A stretch of DNA of 64,000 nucleotides from Sphingopyxis fribergensis (GTDB lineage: Bacteria; Pseudomonadota; Alphaproteobacteria; Sphingomonadales; Sphingomonadaceae). The translations under genes were made by a program, and so were the position numbers. The stretch lies in assembly GCF_000803645.1 (NCBI RefSeq), contig NZ_CP009122.1:3138501-3202500 (forward strand), in the 5' to 3' direction. A model generated the notes under the pieces. The model was not told the DNA's origin, ran no database searches, and was given only the letters and a program-made list of their open reading frames with translations. Within the stretch, counting starts at the first letter, position 1. The number at the start of each line of letters is the position of its first letter. Positions 38,074-46,898 of the stretch are shown here, one piece after another.

Positions 38074-39047
38074 GTGGGGCCCCCCAGTCCTTTGCTCGCC
38101 AGCCATTCGGGATTGTAGAGCGTCGAGAGATAGCGAAACCCGCTGTCGCAGAGCATGGTTGCGATGCGCTTGCCCGGACCCAATTGCCGCGCGAGCGCCA
38201 TCGCGCCAGCGACGTTGATCCCCGACGACAGGCCAAGGCACAGCCCCTCCTCGTCAAGCAACTGGCGGACCACCGCGAGACCCTCGGCATCCGAGATGCG
38301 GAACTGCGTGTCGATCGGCGCGCCGTCGAGATTGGCGGTGATCCGGTTCTGGCCGATCCCCTCGGCGACGCTGCTGCCTTCGGGCTTCAACTCGCCGCAT
38401 TGATAGTAATTATAGAGTCCGGCTCCGTGCGGATCGGTGAGCGCGACGACGATGTCGGCCCGCTTCGCCTTGAGGCCCAACCCGGTGCCCGCGATCGTCC
38501 CTCCGGTGCCCGCCGCGCAGGTGAAGCCGTCGATACGGCCGTCCATCTGGTCCCAGATTTCCTCCGCGGTGCCAAAGATATGCGCTTTGCGGTTCGCGAT
38601 ATTGTCGAACTGGTTGGCCCAGATCGCATTGTCGGTTTCCTCGGCGATGCGGCGCGAAGTGTGGACGAAATGGCCGGGGTTCGCGAAGGGCGCGGGCGGG
38701 ACGAGCACAAGCTCGGCACCGAGCGCACGGATCGTCGCCATTTTTTCGGCGCTCTGGTTGTCGGGCATGACGATGATCGTCTTGTAGCCGAGCGCATTGC
38801 CGACGAGCGCCAGGCCGATGCCGGTGTTGCCCGCGGTCCCCTCGACAATCGTGCCGCCGGGGCGAAGGCTGCCGTTCGCTTCGGCATCGCGGACGATATA
38901 GAGCGCGGCGCGGTCCTTCACCGATCCGCCGGGGTTCGCATATTCGCACTTGCCCCAGATTTCGCAGCCGGTGGCTTCGCTCGGCCCTTTCAGTAGCACC
39001 AACGGGGTGTTGCCGATGAGGTCGAGGCTGTTTGCAGCAATAGTCAT
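38070..39047 (-). CDS. cysK: cysteine synthase A
   Basis: A 325-residue PLP enzyme that makes cysteine from O-acetylserine and sulfide. The PLP lysine lies in NPGGSVKDRAAL, with the substrate loop EGTAGNTGIGLAL and the phosphate loop TGGTIAGTG; LGLSSGINVAGA and LCDSGFRYLSTLYN close the domain. A cystathionine beta-synthase-like role is possible but there is no CBS or heme domain. It heads a three-gene overlapping unit and is divergent from the TonB receptor. Confidence 0.9.
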   Translation of the reverse strand: MTIAANSLDLIGNTPLVLLKGPSEATGCEIWGKCEYANPGGSVKDRAALYIVRDAEANGSLRPGGTIVEGTAGNTGIGLALVGNALGYKTIIVMPDNQSAEKMATIRALGAELVLVPPAPFANPGHFVHTSRRIAEETDNAIWANQFDNIANRKAHIFGTAEEIWDQMDGRIDGFTCAAGTGGTIAGTGLGLKAKRADIVVALTDPHGAGLYNYYQCGELKPEGSSVAEGIGQNRITANLDGAPIDTQFRISDAEGLAVVRQLLDEEGLCLGLSSGINVAGAMALARQLGPGKRIATMLCDSGFRYLSTLYNPEWLASKGLGGPT

Positions 39048-39181
39048 AAGCCTGATCTAGGGCGCCGCCTCGCCCCTCGCAAGACAGCTTCGTTTTGCCC
39101 CTCCCATGTCCGCCTTTGTCGACCAACGGGGCATGAGCGCCGACCAACGCCCATTCATGAGCATGCGAAGGGCTTGTCACT

Positions 39182-39199
39182 GTAACAGTATATCATTAC
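39182..39199. promoter_or_regulatory. AT-rich imperfect palindrome, possible Zur site
   Basis: GTAA (39182-39185) and TTAC (39196-39199) flank a TATA-like centre, with 12 of 18 positions symmetric. It lies 41 bases before the start of a histidine-rich TonB receptor. Zur and Fur boxes are AT-rich palindromes of this size, but I cannot match a specific consensus; zinc control is inferred from the receptor. Confidence 0.35.
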
Positions 39200-39240
39200 T
39201 GCGGCCCCATCGGTTCTCCATAAAACAGGACTCTCCCCTT

Positions 39241-41367
39241 ATGCGTTTGCTTTGCTCCGCCGGATTTACCTTCGCACTCTTCCTCGCCGTCCCGGCTTTT
39301 GCACAGGACCGCGCCGCCGCGGGCAGCGACGATGATGTGCACACCGGCGAGCCGATCATCGTCACCGCACCCTATGTCCGCAGCCTCGACATCCTCGGCA
39401 ATGTATCGGTGCTCGAAGGCGACGAGCTGGCGCGCGACATTCGCGGGCAGATCGGCGACACGCTGACGCGGCAACCGGGCGTATCGGCGACCAGCTTCTC
39501 CCCCGGCGCGTCGCGCCCCGTCCTGCGCGGCTTTTCGGGCGAGCGCGTCAAGGTCCTGACCGACGGCATCGGATCGATCGACGCCTCGAATACCTCGGCC
39601 GACCATGCGGTGACGATCGATCCGCTGACCGTCGAACGCATCGAAATCCTGCGCGGCCCCGCGGTGCTGCTGTTCGGCAGCCAGGCGATCGGCGGCGCGG
39701 TCAACCTGTTCGACCGTCGCATTCCCAGAAAAGTCCCCGCCGACCATGTCCATATCGATGCGATCGGCGGCTATGCGACTGCGGCGAACGACCGCAATAT
39801 CGGCAGCTCGATCGACGTCGCGCTGAGCCCGCAGATCGTCGCGCACCTCGACGGCAGCTGGCGCAAGACCGGCGACGTCCGCACCGGCGGCTTCGTCTAT
39901 GCCCCCGATATTCGCGGCGACCTGCTCCACCTTGCCGAGCATGAGGTCGAGGAAGGCCATCTCGACGAAGCCGACGAACTGACCGCACAGGCAGGAAAGC
40001 GCGGCAAGGTCGACAATACGCAGAGCGAAACCTGGACCGCAGGCGGCGGGATTTCGTTGATCAACGACGGCGGCCAGCTCGGCATTTCGGTCGGCTACTT
40101 CGACACCAATTACGGCGTGCCCGACCGGCCGAACACTGCGCATGATCATGGCGGCGAGGAAGAAGAGGGCGGCCACGACCATGGCGAAGGCCCCGTCACG
40201 ATCGGCATGAAGCAATGGCGCGCCGACCTGCGCAGCGAAGTCGAGCTGGGCGACGGCTTCTTCGACAAGCTGCGCATCCGCGCGGGCTTTGCCGACTACA
40301 AGCACACCGAGTTCGAGGGCGACGAAGTCGGCACCGTCTTCACCAACCAGGGCATCGAAGGCCGCCTCGAGCTGGCGCAGAACGACCGCGGCGGCTGGCG
40401 CGGCGCGAGCGGCGTGCAATATAGTCACCGCGACTTCGACGCGATCGGCGCCGAGGCGTTCGTGCCGCGCAACCTGACCGACCAGCTCGCGCTTTTCACG
40501 CTGCAGGAATATACGATGGGCCCGCTCGGGCTCGAAGCTGCGGCGCGTTATGAAAAAACCAATGTGCGCGCGCAAACAGTCGGTTTCGAACGCAATTTCG
40601 ACAGCTTCTCGGGCGCGCTCGGGGCGACTTATGATATCTTCGGGGGCGCGAAATTCGGCGTTTCGGTATCGCGCGCGGTGCGTGCGCCGTCGGCCGAAGA
40701 GTTGCTGTCGAACGGTCCGCACATCGCAACGCAGAGCTTCGAGCTGGGCGACCCGAATTTGAAGCGCGAATCCAACTGGGGCGCCGAAGCCTCGTTCAAG
40801 TTCAAATCCGACGCGTTCAACCTCAGCCTGACCGGCTATTCGAACTGGTTCGACAATTTCATCTATTCGGCTGCGACCGGCGCGGAACAGGATGAACTGC
40901 CCGTCTTCCAATATTTCCAGCGCGATGCCCGCGTCTATGGCTTCGAGGCTGAGGCGAGTGCGCGCCTGGCGCAGATCGGCGGGTTCAACATCGTCGGCGA
41001 TGTCACCGCGGACATGACGCGCGCGAAGATCAAGAATGCGGGGCTCGACCGCAACGTCCCGCGCATCCCGCCGCTCCGCGTGCTTGGCGGGCTCGAAGCG
41101 CAGGGCGAACGCGTCGATGCGCGCGTCGAGGTCGAATGGACCGACGACCAGACGCGCACCGCACAGTTCGAGACGCCCACCGATGGCTTCACCCTGGTCA
41201 ACGCCTCGCTCAGCTGGAAGCCGCTTCCTAATAGTAAGAATCTGACGCTCAGCCTGTCGGCGAACAATATCTTCGACGTCGAAGCGCGCCGCCACGCCAG
41301 CTTCACCAAGGATTATGTGCCGCTGGCCGGCCGCGATTTCCGGCTGACAGCCCGGGCGAGCTTCTAA
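39241..41367 (+). CDS. TonB-dependent receptor with His-rich loop, ZnuD-like
   Basis: A 708-residue outer-membrane receptor. A signal peptide (residues about 1-21, ending AFAQ) is followed by a plug domain (PGVSATSFSPGASRPVLRGFSG, VERIEILRGPAVLLFGSQAIGGAVN) and a 22-strand-type barrel ending in F. Loops carry histidine/glutamate clusters (HDHGGEEEEGGHDHGEG at about 300, HEVEEGH earlier), as in zinc receptors of the ZnuD type. It probably imports zinc or another divalent metal. ATG at 39241 begins a clear signal peptide; longer upstream frames are not plausible. Confidence 0.85.
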   Translation: MRLLCSAGFTFALFLAVPAFAQDRAAAGSDDDVHTGEPIIVTAPYVRSLDILGNVSVLEGDELARDIRGQIGDTLTRQPGVSATSFSPGASRPVLRGFSGERVKVLTDGIGSIDASNTSADHAVTIDPLTVERIEILRGPAVLLFGSQAIGGAVNLFDRRIPRKVPADHVHIDAIGGYATAANDRNIGSSIDVALSPQIVAHLDGSWRKTGDVRTGGFVYAPDIRGDLLHLAEHEVEEGHLDEADELTAQAGKRGKVDNTQSETWTAGGGISLINDGGQLGISVGYFDTNYGVPDRPNTAHDHGGEEEEGGHDHGEGPVTIGMKQWRADLRSEVELGDGFFDKLRIRAGFADYKHTEFEGDEVGTVFTNQGIEGRLELAQNDRGGWRGASGVQYSHRDFDAIGAEAFVPRNLTDQLALFTLQEYTMGPLGLEAAARYEKTNVRAQTVGFERNFDSFSGALGATYDIFGGAKFGVSVSRAVRAPSAEELLSNGPHIATQSFELGDPNLKRESNWGAEASFKFKSDAFNLSLTGYSNWFDNFIYSAATGAEQDELPVFQYFQRDARVYGFEAEASARLAQIGGFNIVGDVTADMTRAKIKNAGLDRNVPRIPPLRVLGGLEAQGERVDARVEVEWTDDQTRTAQFETPTDGFTLVNASLSWKPLPNSKNLTLSLSANNIFDVEARRHASFTKDYVPLAGRDFRLTARASF

Positions 41368-41390
41368 CCCCTCTCTCCGCTCGTCCCGGC

Positions 41391-41419
41391 GGCCGGGTTC
41401 GGTTCATCCGGACCCGGCC
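41391..41419. terminator. hairpin between convergent genes
   Basis: GGCCGGGT (41391-41398) pairs with ACCCGGCC (41412-41419), with CGG/CCG pairing again inside. It lies between the receptor stop (41367) and the stop of the opposing exported protein (41429). There is no T tract, so its strength as an intrinsic terminator is doubtful. Confidence 0.45.
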
Positions 41420-41428
41420 TGTCGCGGT

Positions 41429-41968
41429 TCAGAAGGGAAGCAGCTTGCGCTTGTTCCAATAGATCGAGGTCGCGGCGGCATAAGCGCCGACCTTTTCCCA
41501 GGCGGTGCCATCGACCTTTTCAATGTCGACGCCGCTCTCGATATAGGCCTGAACGATCTTCATGATCTGATTTTCGGTCATGTCGCCAGACAAATCGGGG
41601 TTTGCGCCGCTCGGGCCGAAATCGAGCGCCTTGTCGACCACCGCCGGCGCGAGATCGAGCTTTCCGATATCCGCCGCAAGCCATTCGCGCGAAATGCGCG
41701 CAAGGCTGTAGTCGAAATAAATGCCCTTCTGCTCGGCGGTGATGCCGTGACGCGTCACGCACGCGTCAGTCACCGTCCCCAGATCTTTGAACAGGGCCTC
41801 GCGCGAAGCTGTATCGCCGCCACCCGCCATCGCGTCGCCGATCGATGCCCGCGTCTCACTCGGGATCGACGCGACGACGCAATCGAACTTCTCGCCTTCC
41901 TGCGCCGATGCGGTGCCCGGCAAAGCCGAAGCCGCCAGCACTGCCGCAGCCATCAAAGTCCTGAACAT
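41429..41968 (-). CDS. exported protein of unknown function
   Basis: A 179-residue protein with a clean signal peptide (residues 1-22, cut near ASAQ). The mature part is mostly helical with two cysteines (FDCVVAS, TDACVTRHG) that could form a disulfide. I recognise no family. It follows fabG on the same strand after 33 bases. Probably periplasmic. Confidence 0.6.
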   Translation of the reverse strand: MFRTLMAAAVLAASALPGTASAQEGEKFDCVVASIPSETRASIGDAMAGGGDTASREALFKDLGTVTDACVTRHGITAEQKGIYFDYSLARISREWLAADIGKLDLAPAVVDKALDFGPSGANPDLSGDMTENQIMKIVQAYIESGVDIEKVDGTAWEKVGAYAAATSIYWNKRKLLPF

Positions 41969-42001
41969 CGGCGAATCCTTCTACGCTCGAGAGATCGACC
42001 C

Positions 42002-42742
42002 TCAGGACAGCATGGCCATCCCGCCGTTCACATGCAACGTCTGGCCGGTGACATAGCCCGCCTCTTTCGACGCAAGATAAACGACGGCGGCAGCAATATC
42101 GCTGCCCTCGCCCATCCGGCCGGCCGGAATGCGCTGGTTGAGTGCTGCCTTCTGCGCGTCGGGCAGATCGTCGGTCATCGCTGTGGCGATGAAGCCCGGC
42201 GCGACGCAGTTTGCGGTGACGCCGCGGCTAGCGAGTTCCTGAGCGAGCGCCTTGGTCATGCCGGTAACGCCTGCCTTCGACGCGGCATAATTCGCCTGCC
42301 CCGGATTGCCCGTCGCGCCGACGACGCTGGTGATCGAAATGATGCGCCCGAAGCGCGCCTTCATCATCGGCTTGGCGGCGGCGCGCGCGAGGCGGAAATT
42401 GGCCTCGAGGTTGATACGGATGACGTCCATCCACTCCTCGTCCTTCATCCGCATGATGAGGTTGTCGCGCGTTACCCCCGCGTTGTTGACGAGGATATCG
42501 AGCTGGCCGAGCGCCTCGACCGCTGAAGGCACAAGTGCATCGACCGCAGCGGCATCGCCGAGGTTGCAGGGGAGAGCGACATGATCGCCGCCGAGCGTAT
42601 CGCGAAAGGCATTGAGCTTTTCGGCGTTGGAACCCGACACCGCGAGCCGCGCGCCCTGTGCAGCGAGCGCCCGCGCAATGGCCGAACCGATGCCGCCCGA
42701 AGCGCCGGTGACGAGGGCGGTCATGCCGGTGAGATCGAACAT
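42002..42742 (-). CDS. fabG: 3-oxoacyl-[acyl-carrier-protein] reductase
   Basis: A 246-residue classical SDR that reduces beta-ketoacyl-ACP with NADPH in fatty acid synthesis. TGASGGIGSAIA is the cofactor loop, NNAG follows, and the catalytic Ser (SITSVVG), Tyr and Lys (YAASK) are in place; APGFIATAMTD matches FabG. ATG at 42742 has AGGAG upstream; a longer frame overlaps the fabD end. It follows fabD by 25 bases. Confidence 0.93.
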   Translation of the reverse strand: MFDLTGMTALVTGASGGIGSAIARALAAQGARLAVSGSNAEKLNAFRDTLGGDHVALPCNLGDAAAVDALVPSAVEALGQLDILVNNAGVTRDNLIMRMKDEEWMDVIRINLEANFRLARAAAKPMMKARFGRIISITSVVGATGNPGQANYAASKAGVTGMTKALAQELASRGVTANCVAPGFIATAMTDDLPDAQKAALNQRIPAGRMGEGSDIAAAVVYLASKEAGYVTGQTLHVNGGMAMLS

Positions 42743-42767
42743 CTGAGTTTCTCCTGAAATCTTTGAA

Positions 42768-43706
42768 TTAGAGCGTCTTGAGCAGTGCTTCGATGTCGTC
42801 CATCGAAATGACACTAACCGTCTCGATTTCGCCCGCCGCGCTGCGCTTCACCATCGGCGAGAGCACCTTACCGCCGAATTCGACGAACTGCTGGACGCCG
42901 ATGCCTTCCATCGCGCCAACGCTTTCGCGCCAGCGGACGCGGCCGGTGACTTGCTGGACCAGCAGGTCGCGGATCGTGTCGGGGTCGCTGACGGGACTTG
43001 CAGTGACGTTGGCGACCACGGGGATCAGCGGCGCGACGGGCGGATTGGCGCCGAGCGCCTCGGCCATCGCATCGGCGGCGGGCTGCATCAGCGGGCAGTG
43101 GAAGGGTGCCGACACCGGCAGCAACACTCCGCGCTTGATGCCATAATCCTTGACCAGGGCGACCGCGCGCTCGACCGCGCCCTTGTGGCCTGAGATCACG
43201 ACCTGCGAGGGGTCATTGTCATTGGCGACGGTGCAGATTTCACCTTCGGCCGCAGCGTCGGCAAGCTTCTGCGCGGTGTCGATGTCGGCGCCGAGCAACG
43301 CCGCCATCGCGCCGACGCCGACCGGCACCGCCGCCTGCATCGCCTGCCCGCGCGTCTTGAGCAGCCGCGCCGTGGTCGCCAGGTCGAACGATCCCGCGGC
43401 GCAGAGCGCGCTATATTCGCCGAGGCTGTGGCCCGCGACATAATCGGCCTTCGCTGGCAGCGTCACGCCGCCTTCCTTTTCGAGCACGCGCAGCGTTGCG
43501 ATCGCATTCGCCATGATTGCGGGCTGGGCGTTTTCGGTGAGGACCAGCTGATCCTCGGGCCCTTCGCTCATCAGCTGGAACAACTTTTGCCCGAGCGCGT
43601 CGTCGACTTCCTGAAACACTTCGCGCGCGACCGGCGAAGCATCGGCGAGCGCCTTGCCCATGCCGACGGCCTGGCTGCCCTGACCCGGAAAAATAAATGC
43701 GCGCAT
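42768..43706 (-). CDS. fabD: malonyl-CoA--ACP transacylase
   Basis: A 312-residue enzyme that loads malonyl onto acyl carrier protein. FPGQGSQAVGMGKAL is the N-terminal signature, GHSLGEYSAL the nucleophile elbow, and SAPFHCPLM carries the catalytic His. It is the first gene of the fabD-fabG unit, 45 bases after the LD-carboxypeptidase stop in transcription order reversed. Confidence 0.95.
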   Translation of the reverse strand: MRAFIFPGQGSQAVGMGKALADASPVAREVFQEVDDALGQKLFQLMSEGPEDQLVLTENAQPAIMANAIATLRVLEKEGGVTLPAKADYVAGHSLGEYSALCAAGSFDLATTARLLKTRGQAMQAAVPVGVGAMAALLGADIDTAQKLADAAAEGEICTVANDNDPSQVVISGHKGAVERAVALVKDYGIKRGVLLPVSAPFHCPLMQPAADAMAEALGANPPVAPLIPVVANVTASPVSDPDTIRDLLVQQVTGRVRWRESVGAMEGIGVQQFVEFGGKVLSPMVKRSAAGEIETVSVISMDDIEALLKTL

Positions 43707-43751
43707 GATGCGTCCCTTCGCATGTTTTTGAATTGGCCCGCGCCTATTCCT

Positions 43752-44579
43752 TCACCCCGCGCGATGCAAGCCGAAGGGCACGACCTTGTTGTTCGCGTCA
43801 TGGCCGATGTCGGCACGGCCGAGCCACGGGATGCCGGCGCGCGCGCACCAGCCATGGGCGATGTCCTCCGCCTCCATACCAAAGGGGCGGTCGTTTTCGC
43901 GAATATCGCTGACACGCCCCAGGCGCAGCCCTGCCAGCCCGCGCGGGCCGAGATAGGTTGCAACATGAAAGAAGGCGCGGTCGAATGCATAGAGATACTC
44001 GCTGACCTCCTCGACGAGCAGGACATGGCCCGAGAGGTCGGGTTCGAGCGGGGTGCCGAGCAGCATCGACAGCGTCATCAGGTTGAACGCGGCGTGGCGC
44101 GCGCCGTGCTGCAAACCCGGCTCGCACGCCCCCGGATCGCGCGCGACGAGCCAGTCGAGCGCCCGCAGCGCCGCGGCATCGCCGCCCTCGCGCCGGATAT
44201 CGGCGACCATCGGGCCGTGCGCGACATGGTCGAACCCCTCGCGATAGAGCGCGCCGAGCAGATTGCCCTGATCCGAATAGCCAAGAAACGCCTTGCCCCG
44301 CGCGCCATCGGTCATCGCGGCGACTGCATCCTCGGCGATGCGACATGCGCCATAACCGCCGCGCGCGAACCAGACTGCGTCGATGTCGGAGCGGTTCGCC
44401 ATTTCGACGAGCGCGGCGAAACGATGCCCGTCCTCCCCTGCGAAATGGCCGTGCGTCGCGAAACATTGCGGGTCGAAAACGAGCTCGACGTCGGGGTAAC
44501 CGAGGCTCGCGAGCGCACGCACCGCCTCGGCATCGTCGGGCAGGATCGGGGTCGAGGGAGCTACTATTCCGATGCGCAT
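43752..44579 (-). CDS. ldcA: LD-carboxypeptidase (peptidase S66)
   Basis: A 275-residue serine peptidase that removes the terminal D-Ala of murein tetrapeptides. IGIVAPSTP starts the fold, FARGGYGACRI, FLGYSDQGN (Ser nucleophile), VEEVSEYLYAFDR (Glu) and GHDANNKVVPFG (His) supply the S66 triad. The product tripeptide is the substrate of Mpl, encoded divergently next door, so the pair fits murein recycling. The start at 44579 is chosen because the longer frame would enter the REP-like repeat. Confidence 0.88.
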   Translation of the reverse strand: MRIGIVAPSTPILPDDAEAVRALASLGYPDVELVFDPQCFATHGHFAGEDGHRFAALVEMANRSDIDAVWFARGGYGACRIAEDAVAAMTDGARGKAFLGYSDQGNLLGALYREGFDHVAHGPMVADIRREGGDAAALRALDWLVARDPGACEPGLQHGARHAAFNLMTLSMLLGTPLEPDLSGHVLLVEEVSEYLYAFDRAFFHVATYLGPRGLAGLRLGRVSDIRENDRPFGMEAEDIAHGWCARAGIPWLGRADIGHDANNKVVPFGLHRAG

Positions 44580-44595
44580 GGAGCGACCTTTAAAT

Positions 44596-44677
44596 CCGTT
44601 CGTGTCGAGCGAAGTCGAGACACCCATCGCCGAAGCGCCCAGCCGAGGGGCATCTCGACTTCGCTCGATGCGAACGG
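44596..44677. repeat. REP-like 25-bp inverted repeat between divergent genes
   Basis: The left arm 44596-44620 and the right arm 44653-44677 are reverse complements at 23 of 25 positions, with core GTCGAGCGAAGTCGAGA and its complement. The loop is 32 bases. It sits between the divergent ldcA and mpl starts. The core resembles dispersed palindromes common in sphingomonad genomes (recalled, not searched). Confidence 0.75.
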
Positions 44678-44732
44678 GAAAGAGAGTGCCGCTCTGGTTG
44701 CAAACCCTTCATCAAAGCCATATCGCGCCGCG

Positions 44733-46121
44733 ATGGCCGAAAACAAATCCTATTTCTTCTGCGGCATCGGCGGGTCGGGCATGTTGCCGCTCGCGATGAT
44801 CGTCGCGGCGCGCGGCGCGGCGGTTTCGGGCTCCGATCGCAGCCGCGACCAGGGCCGGACACCCGAGAAATTCGCCTGGCTCGAAAGCCAGGGCATCGCT
44901 TTCTATCCGCAGGACGGCAGCGGGCCGCAGGCGGGCCAGATTCTCGTCGCCTCGGCGGCGATCGAGGACAGCGTACCCGATATCGCCGCCGCCAACGCGC
45001 TCGGCCTCGCCCGCATGGCGCGCGCCGACCTCAACGCCGCGCTGTTCAACGACGCCGAAAGCGCAATCGGCGTCGGCGGCACGAGCGGCAAGTCGACCGT
45101 CACCGGGATGATCGGCTGGATCCTGGAAAATACCGGCCGCAAGCCGACGGTGATGAACGGCGCCGTGATGCGCAATTTCTCGGGCGAAGACCGGCCGTTT
45201 GCTAGCGCGCTGGTCGGCGATGCCGCCATTTATGTCAGCGAGGTCGACGAGAGCGACGGTTCGATCGCACTCTATCGCCCCGATGTCGCGGTCGTCACCA
45301 ACATCAGCCTCGACCACAAGAGCCTTGAAGAACTGCACCGGCTATTCGGCGATTTTGCCGCGAAAGCACGCGTCGCCGTGGTCAACGCCGACGATCCCGA
45401 ATCCGCCCCGTTGATGCGCGGCGGCAATGTCCTGAGCTTTGGCTTCGGGGACGCTGCGGCGGTGCGCGGCAGCGATTTCGAGGCCCTCGCCGACGGTTGC
45501 CGCTTTGCAGCGAACGTCGACAGCTACCGGTACGAGATACGCCTTCGCATGCCCGGGCGCCACAACGCCGCCAACGCCCTCGCTGCGATCGCCGCCGCAC
45601 GCGCGGTCGATATCCCGGTTGCCGAAGCGGTCAACGCCCTGGCCAGCTTTGCGGGCCTGGCGCGCCGTTACGAGGTGCTGGGCCAAGCGAACGGCATCAC
45701 CGTCATCGACGATTTCGCGCACAACCCCGACAAGGTCGCCGCGACGCTTGCCGCCGTTGCTGAATTGCCGGGGCGTGCTTTGCTGTTCTTCCAGCCGCAC
45801 GGCTATGGCCCGCTCCGCCAGATGGGCAAGGAACTCGCCGCGAGCTTTGTGGCCGGGATGCGGCCCGACGACAAGCTGTTCGTCTGCGATCCCGTCTATT
45901 TCGGCGGCACCGTCGACCGCAGCATCGGCAGCGAAGCGCTAGTCGCCGATATCGTCGCGGGCGGTGGCGACGCCGTGCATCTGACGACCCGTACCAACTG
46001 CGGCGCCGCGATGATTGACGAAGCGAAACCAGGCGATCGCATCCTGATCCTCGGCGCGCGCGACGACACGCTCACCGAATTCGGTCGCGAACTCTTGGAA
46101 AAGCTGGCCGTCCGCGCTTGA
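44733..46121 (+). CDS. mpl: UDP-N-acetylmuramate--tripeptide ligase-like (Mpl)
   Basis: A 462-residue Mur ligase paralogue. FFCGIGGSGMLPLAMIV replaces the MurC N-terminus, GGTSGKSTVTGMIGW is the P-loop, EVDESDGSI and NISLDHKSLEEL are central motifs, and IDDFAHNPDKV is the C-terminal motif. It is distinct from the murC of the dcw cluster, and its neighbour is an LD-carboxypeptidase, so I favour Mpl, which joins recycled L-Ala-D-Glu-mDAP to UDP-MurNAc. A second MurC-like role cannot be excluded. Confidence 0.78.
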   Translation: MAENKSYFFCGIGGSGMLPLAMIVAARGAAVSGSDRSRDQGRTPEKFAWLESQGIAFYPQDGSGPQAGQILVASAAIEDSVPDIAAANALGLARMARADLNAALFNDAESAIGVGGTSGKSTVTGMIGWILENTGRKPTVMNGAVMRNFSGEDRPFASALVGDAAIYVSEVDESDGSIALYRPDVAVVTNISLDHKSLEELHRLFGDFAAKARVAVVNADDPESAPLMRGGNVLSFGFGDAAAVRGSDFEALADGCRFAANVDSYRYEIRLRMPGRHNAANALAAIAAARAVDIPVAEAVNALASFAGLARRYEVLGQANGITVIDDFAHNPDKVAATLAAVAELPGRALLFFQPHGYGPLRQMGKELAASFVAGMRPDDKLFVCDPVYFGGTVDRSIGSEALVADIVAGGGDAVHLTTRTNCGAAMIDEAKPGDRILILGARDDTLTEFGRELLEKLAVRA

Positions 46122-46154
46122 TTTCCTCCCGCGAATCTGTATAGGCCGCCGCTT

Positions 46155-46191
46155 CGGGGCGAGGCCACGTGCCATTCGCCCCGTTTGTTTT
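46155..46191 (+). terminator. intrinsic terminator after mpl
   Basis: CGGGGCGA (46155-46162) pairs with TCGCCCCG (46176-46183) and is followed by TTTGTTTTG. It lies 34 bases after the mpl stop and before the ribosomal operon leader. Confidence 0.75.
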
Positions 46192-46197
46192 GCACCA

Positions 46198-46240
46198 ATT
46201 CGCGAAGCAGAGACGACAGCCGGAGGGGTTTCGCGATTGG
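46198..46240 (+). promoter_or_regulatory. rpsF leader hairpin, candidate S6:S18 autoregulatory motif
   Basis: TCGCGAA (46200-46206) pairs with TTCGCGA (46230-46236), enclosing a loop that contains CAGCCGGAGG. A hairpin with an exposed CCG upstream of rpsF is the known binding motif of the S6:S18 protein pair in many bacteria. It lies about 45 bases before the rpsF ATG. Assignment is by position and the CCG element, not by covariation. Confidence 0.5.
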
Positions 46241-46279
46241 CGCGAAACCAGCGATCGGCCAAATCGAAGGAAGCGCACC

Positions 46280-46648
46280 ATGCCGTTTTACGAGCATGTT
46301 TTTATCGCGCGTCAGGACCTGAGCCAGGCTCAGGTCGACGCGCTGGCGGAAACCGTCACCAACGTCATCGGCGAATTTAAGGGCACGGTTCACAAGACCG
46401 AGACCTGGGGCCTGAAGCAGCTCGCCTACAAGATCCAGAAGAACCGCAAGGGTCATTATGTGATGTTGTCGGCTGAAGTCGCAGGCGAAGCCATTGCAGA
46501 GATCGAGCGTCAGGCTGCGATCAACGAAGATATCATCCGCTGGCTCACCATCAAGGTCGACGAACTCGAAAAGGGTCCGTCGGTGATGATGCGCAAGCAG
46601 GAACGTCGTGGCGGCCGCGGCGGTCGTGACCGCGACGGCGAAGAATAA
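46280..46648 (+). CDS. rpsF: 30S ribosomal protein bS6
   Basis: A 122-residue protein. [22 protein letters not shown] is the usual start, followed by [27 protein letters not shown]; a basic Arg/Gly tail ([15 protein letters not shown]) ends it. It pairs with bS18 on the 30S platform. ATG at 46280 has AAGGAAG upstream; the longer in-frame start would lie in the leader hairpin. Confidence 0.96.
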   Translation: MPFYEHVFIARQDLSQAQVDALAETVTNVIGEFKGTVHKTETWGLKQLAYKIQKNRKGHYVMLSAEVAGEAIAEIERQAAINEDIIRWLTIKVDELEKGPSVMMRKQERRGGRGGRDRDGEE

Positions 46649-46659
46649 GGATAACGATC

Positions 46660-46884
46660 ATGGCACGACCCTTTTTCCGCCGCCGCAAGACCTGCCCCTT
46701 CAGCCAGAAGGACGCACCGGTCATCGATTACAAGGACGTCCGTCTGCTCCAGGGTTACCTGTCGGAGCGTGGCAAGATCGTCCCGTCGCGGATCACCGCG
46801 GTGTCCACCAAGAAGCAGCGTGAGCTGGCGAAAGCGATCAAGCGCTCGCGCCACATCGGCCTGCTCCCCTACATTGTGAAGTAA
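46660..46884 (+). CDS. rpsR: 30S ribosomal protein bS18
   Basis: A 74-residue protein. [40 protein letters not shown] is the family core and [11 protein letters not shown] the end. It follows rpsF by 11 bases with AAGGATAACG upstream, and binds 16S rRNA together with bS6. Confidence 0.97.
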   Translation: MARPFFRRRKTCPFSQKDAPVIDYKDVRLLQGYLSERGKIVPSRITAVSTKKQRELAKAIKRSRHIGLLPYIVK

Positions 46885-46898
46885 GGAGGGCTGGTCCG

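Noticed and set aside
39196..41295. Long minus-strand frame (699 codons) opposite the His-rich receptor
   Set aside because: Antisense shadow of a clear TonB-dependent receptor.
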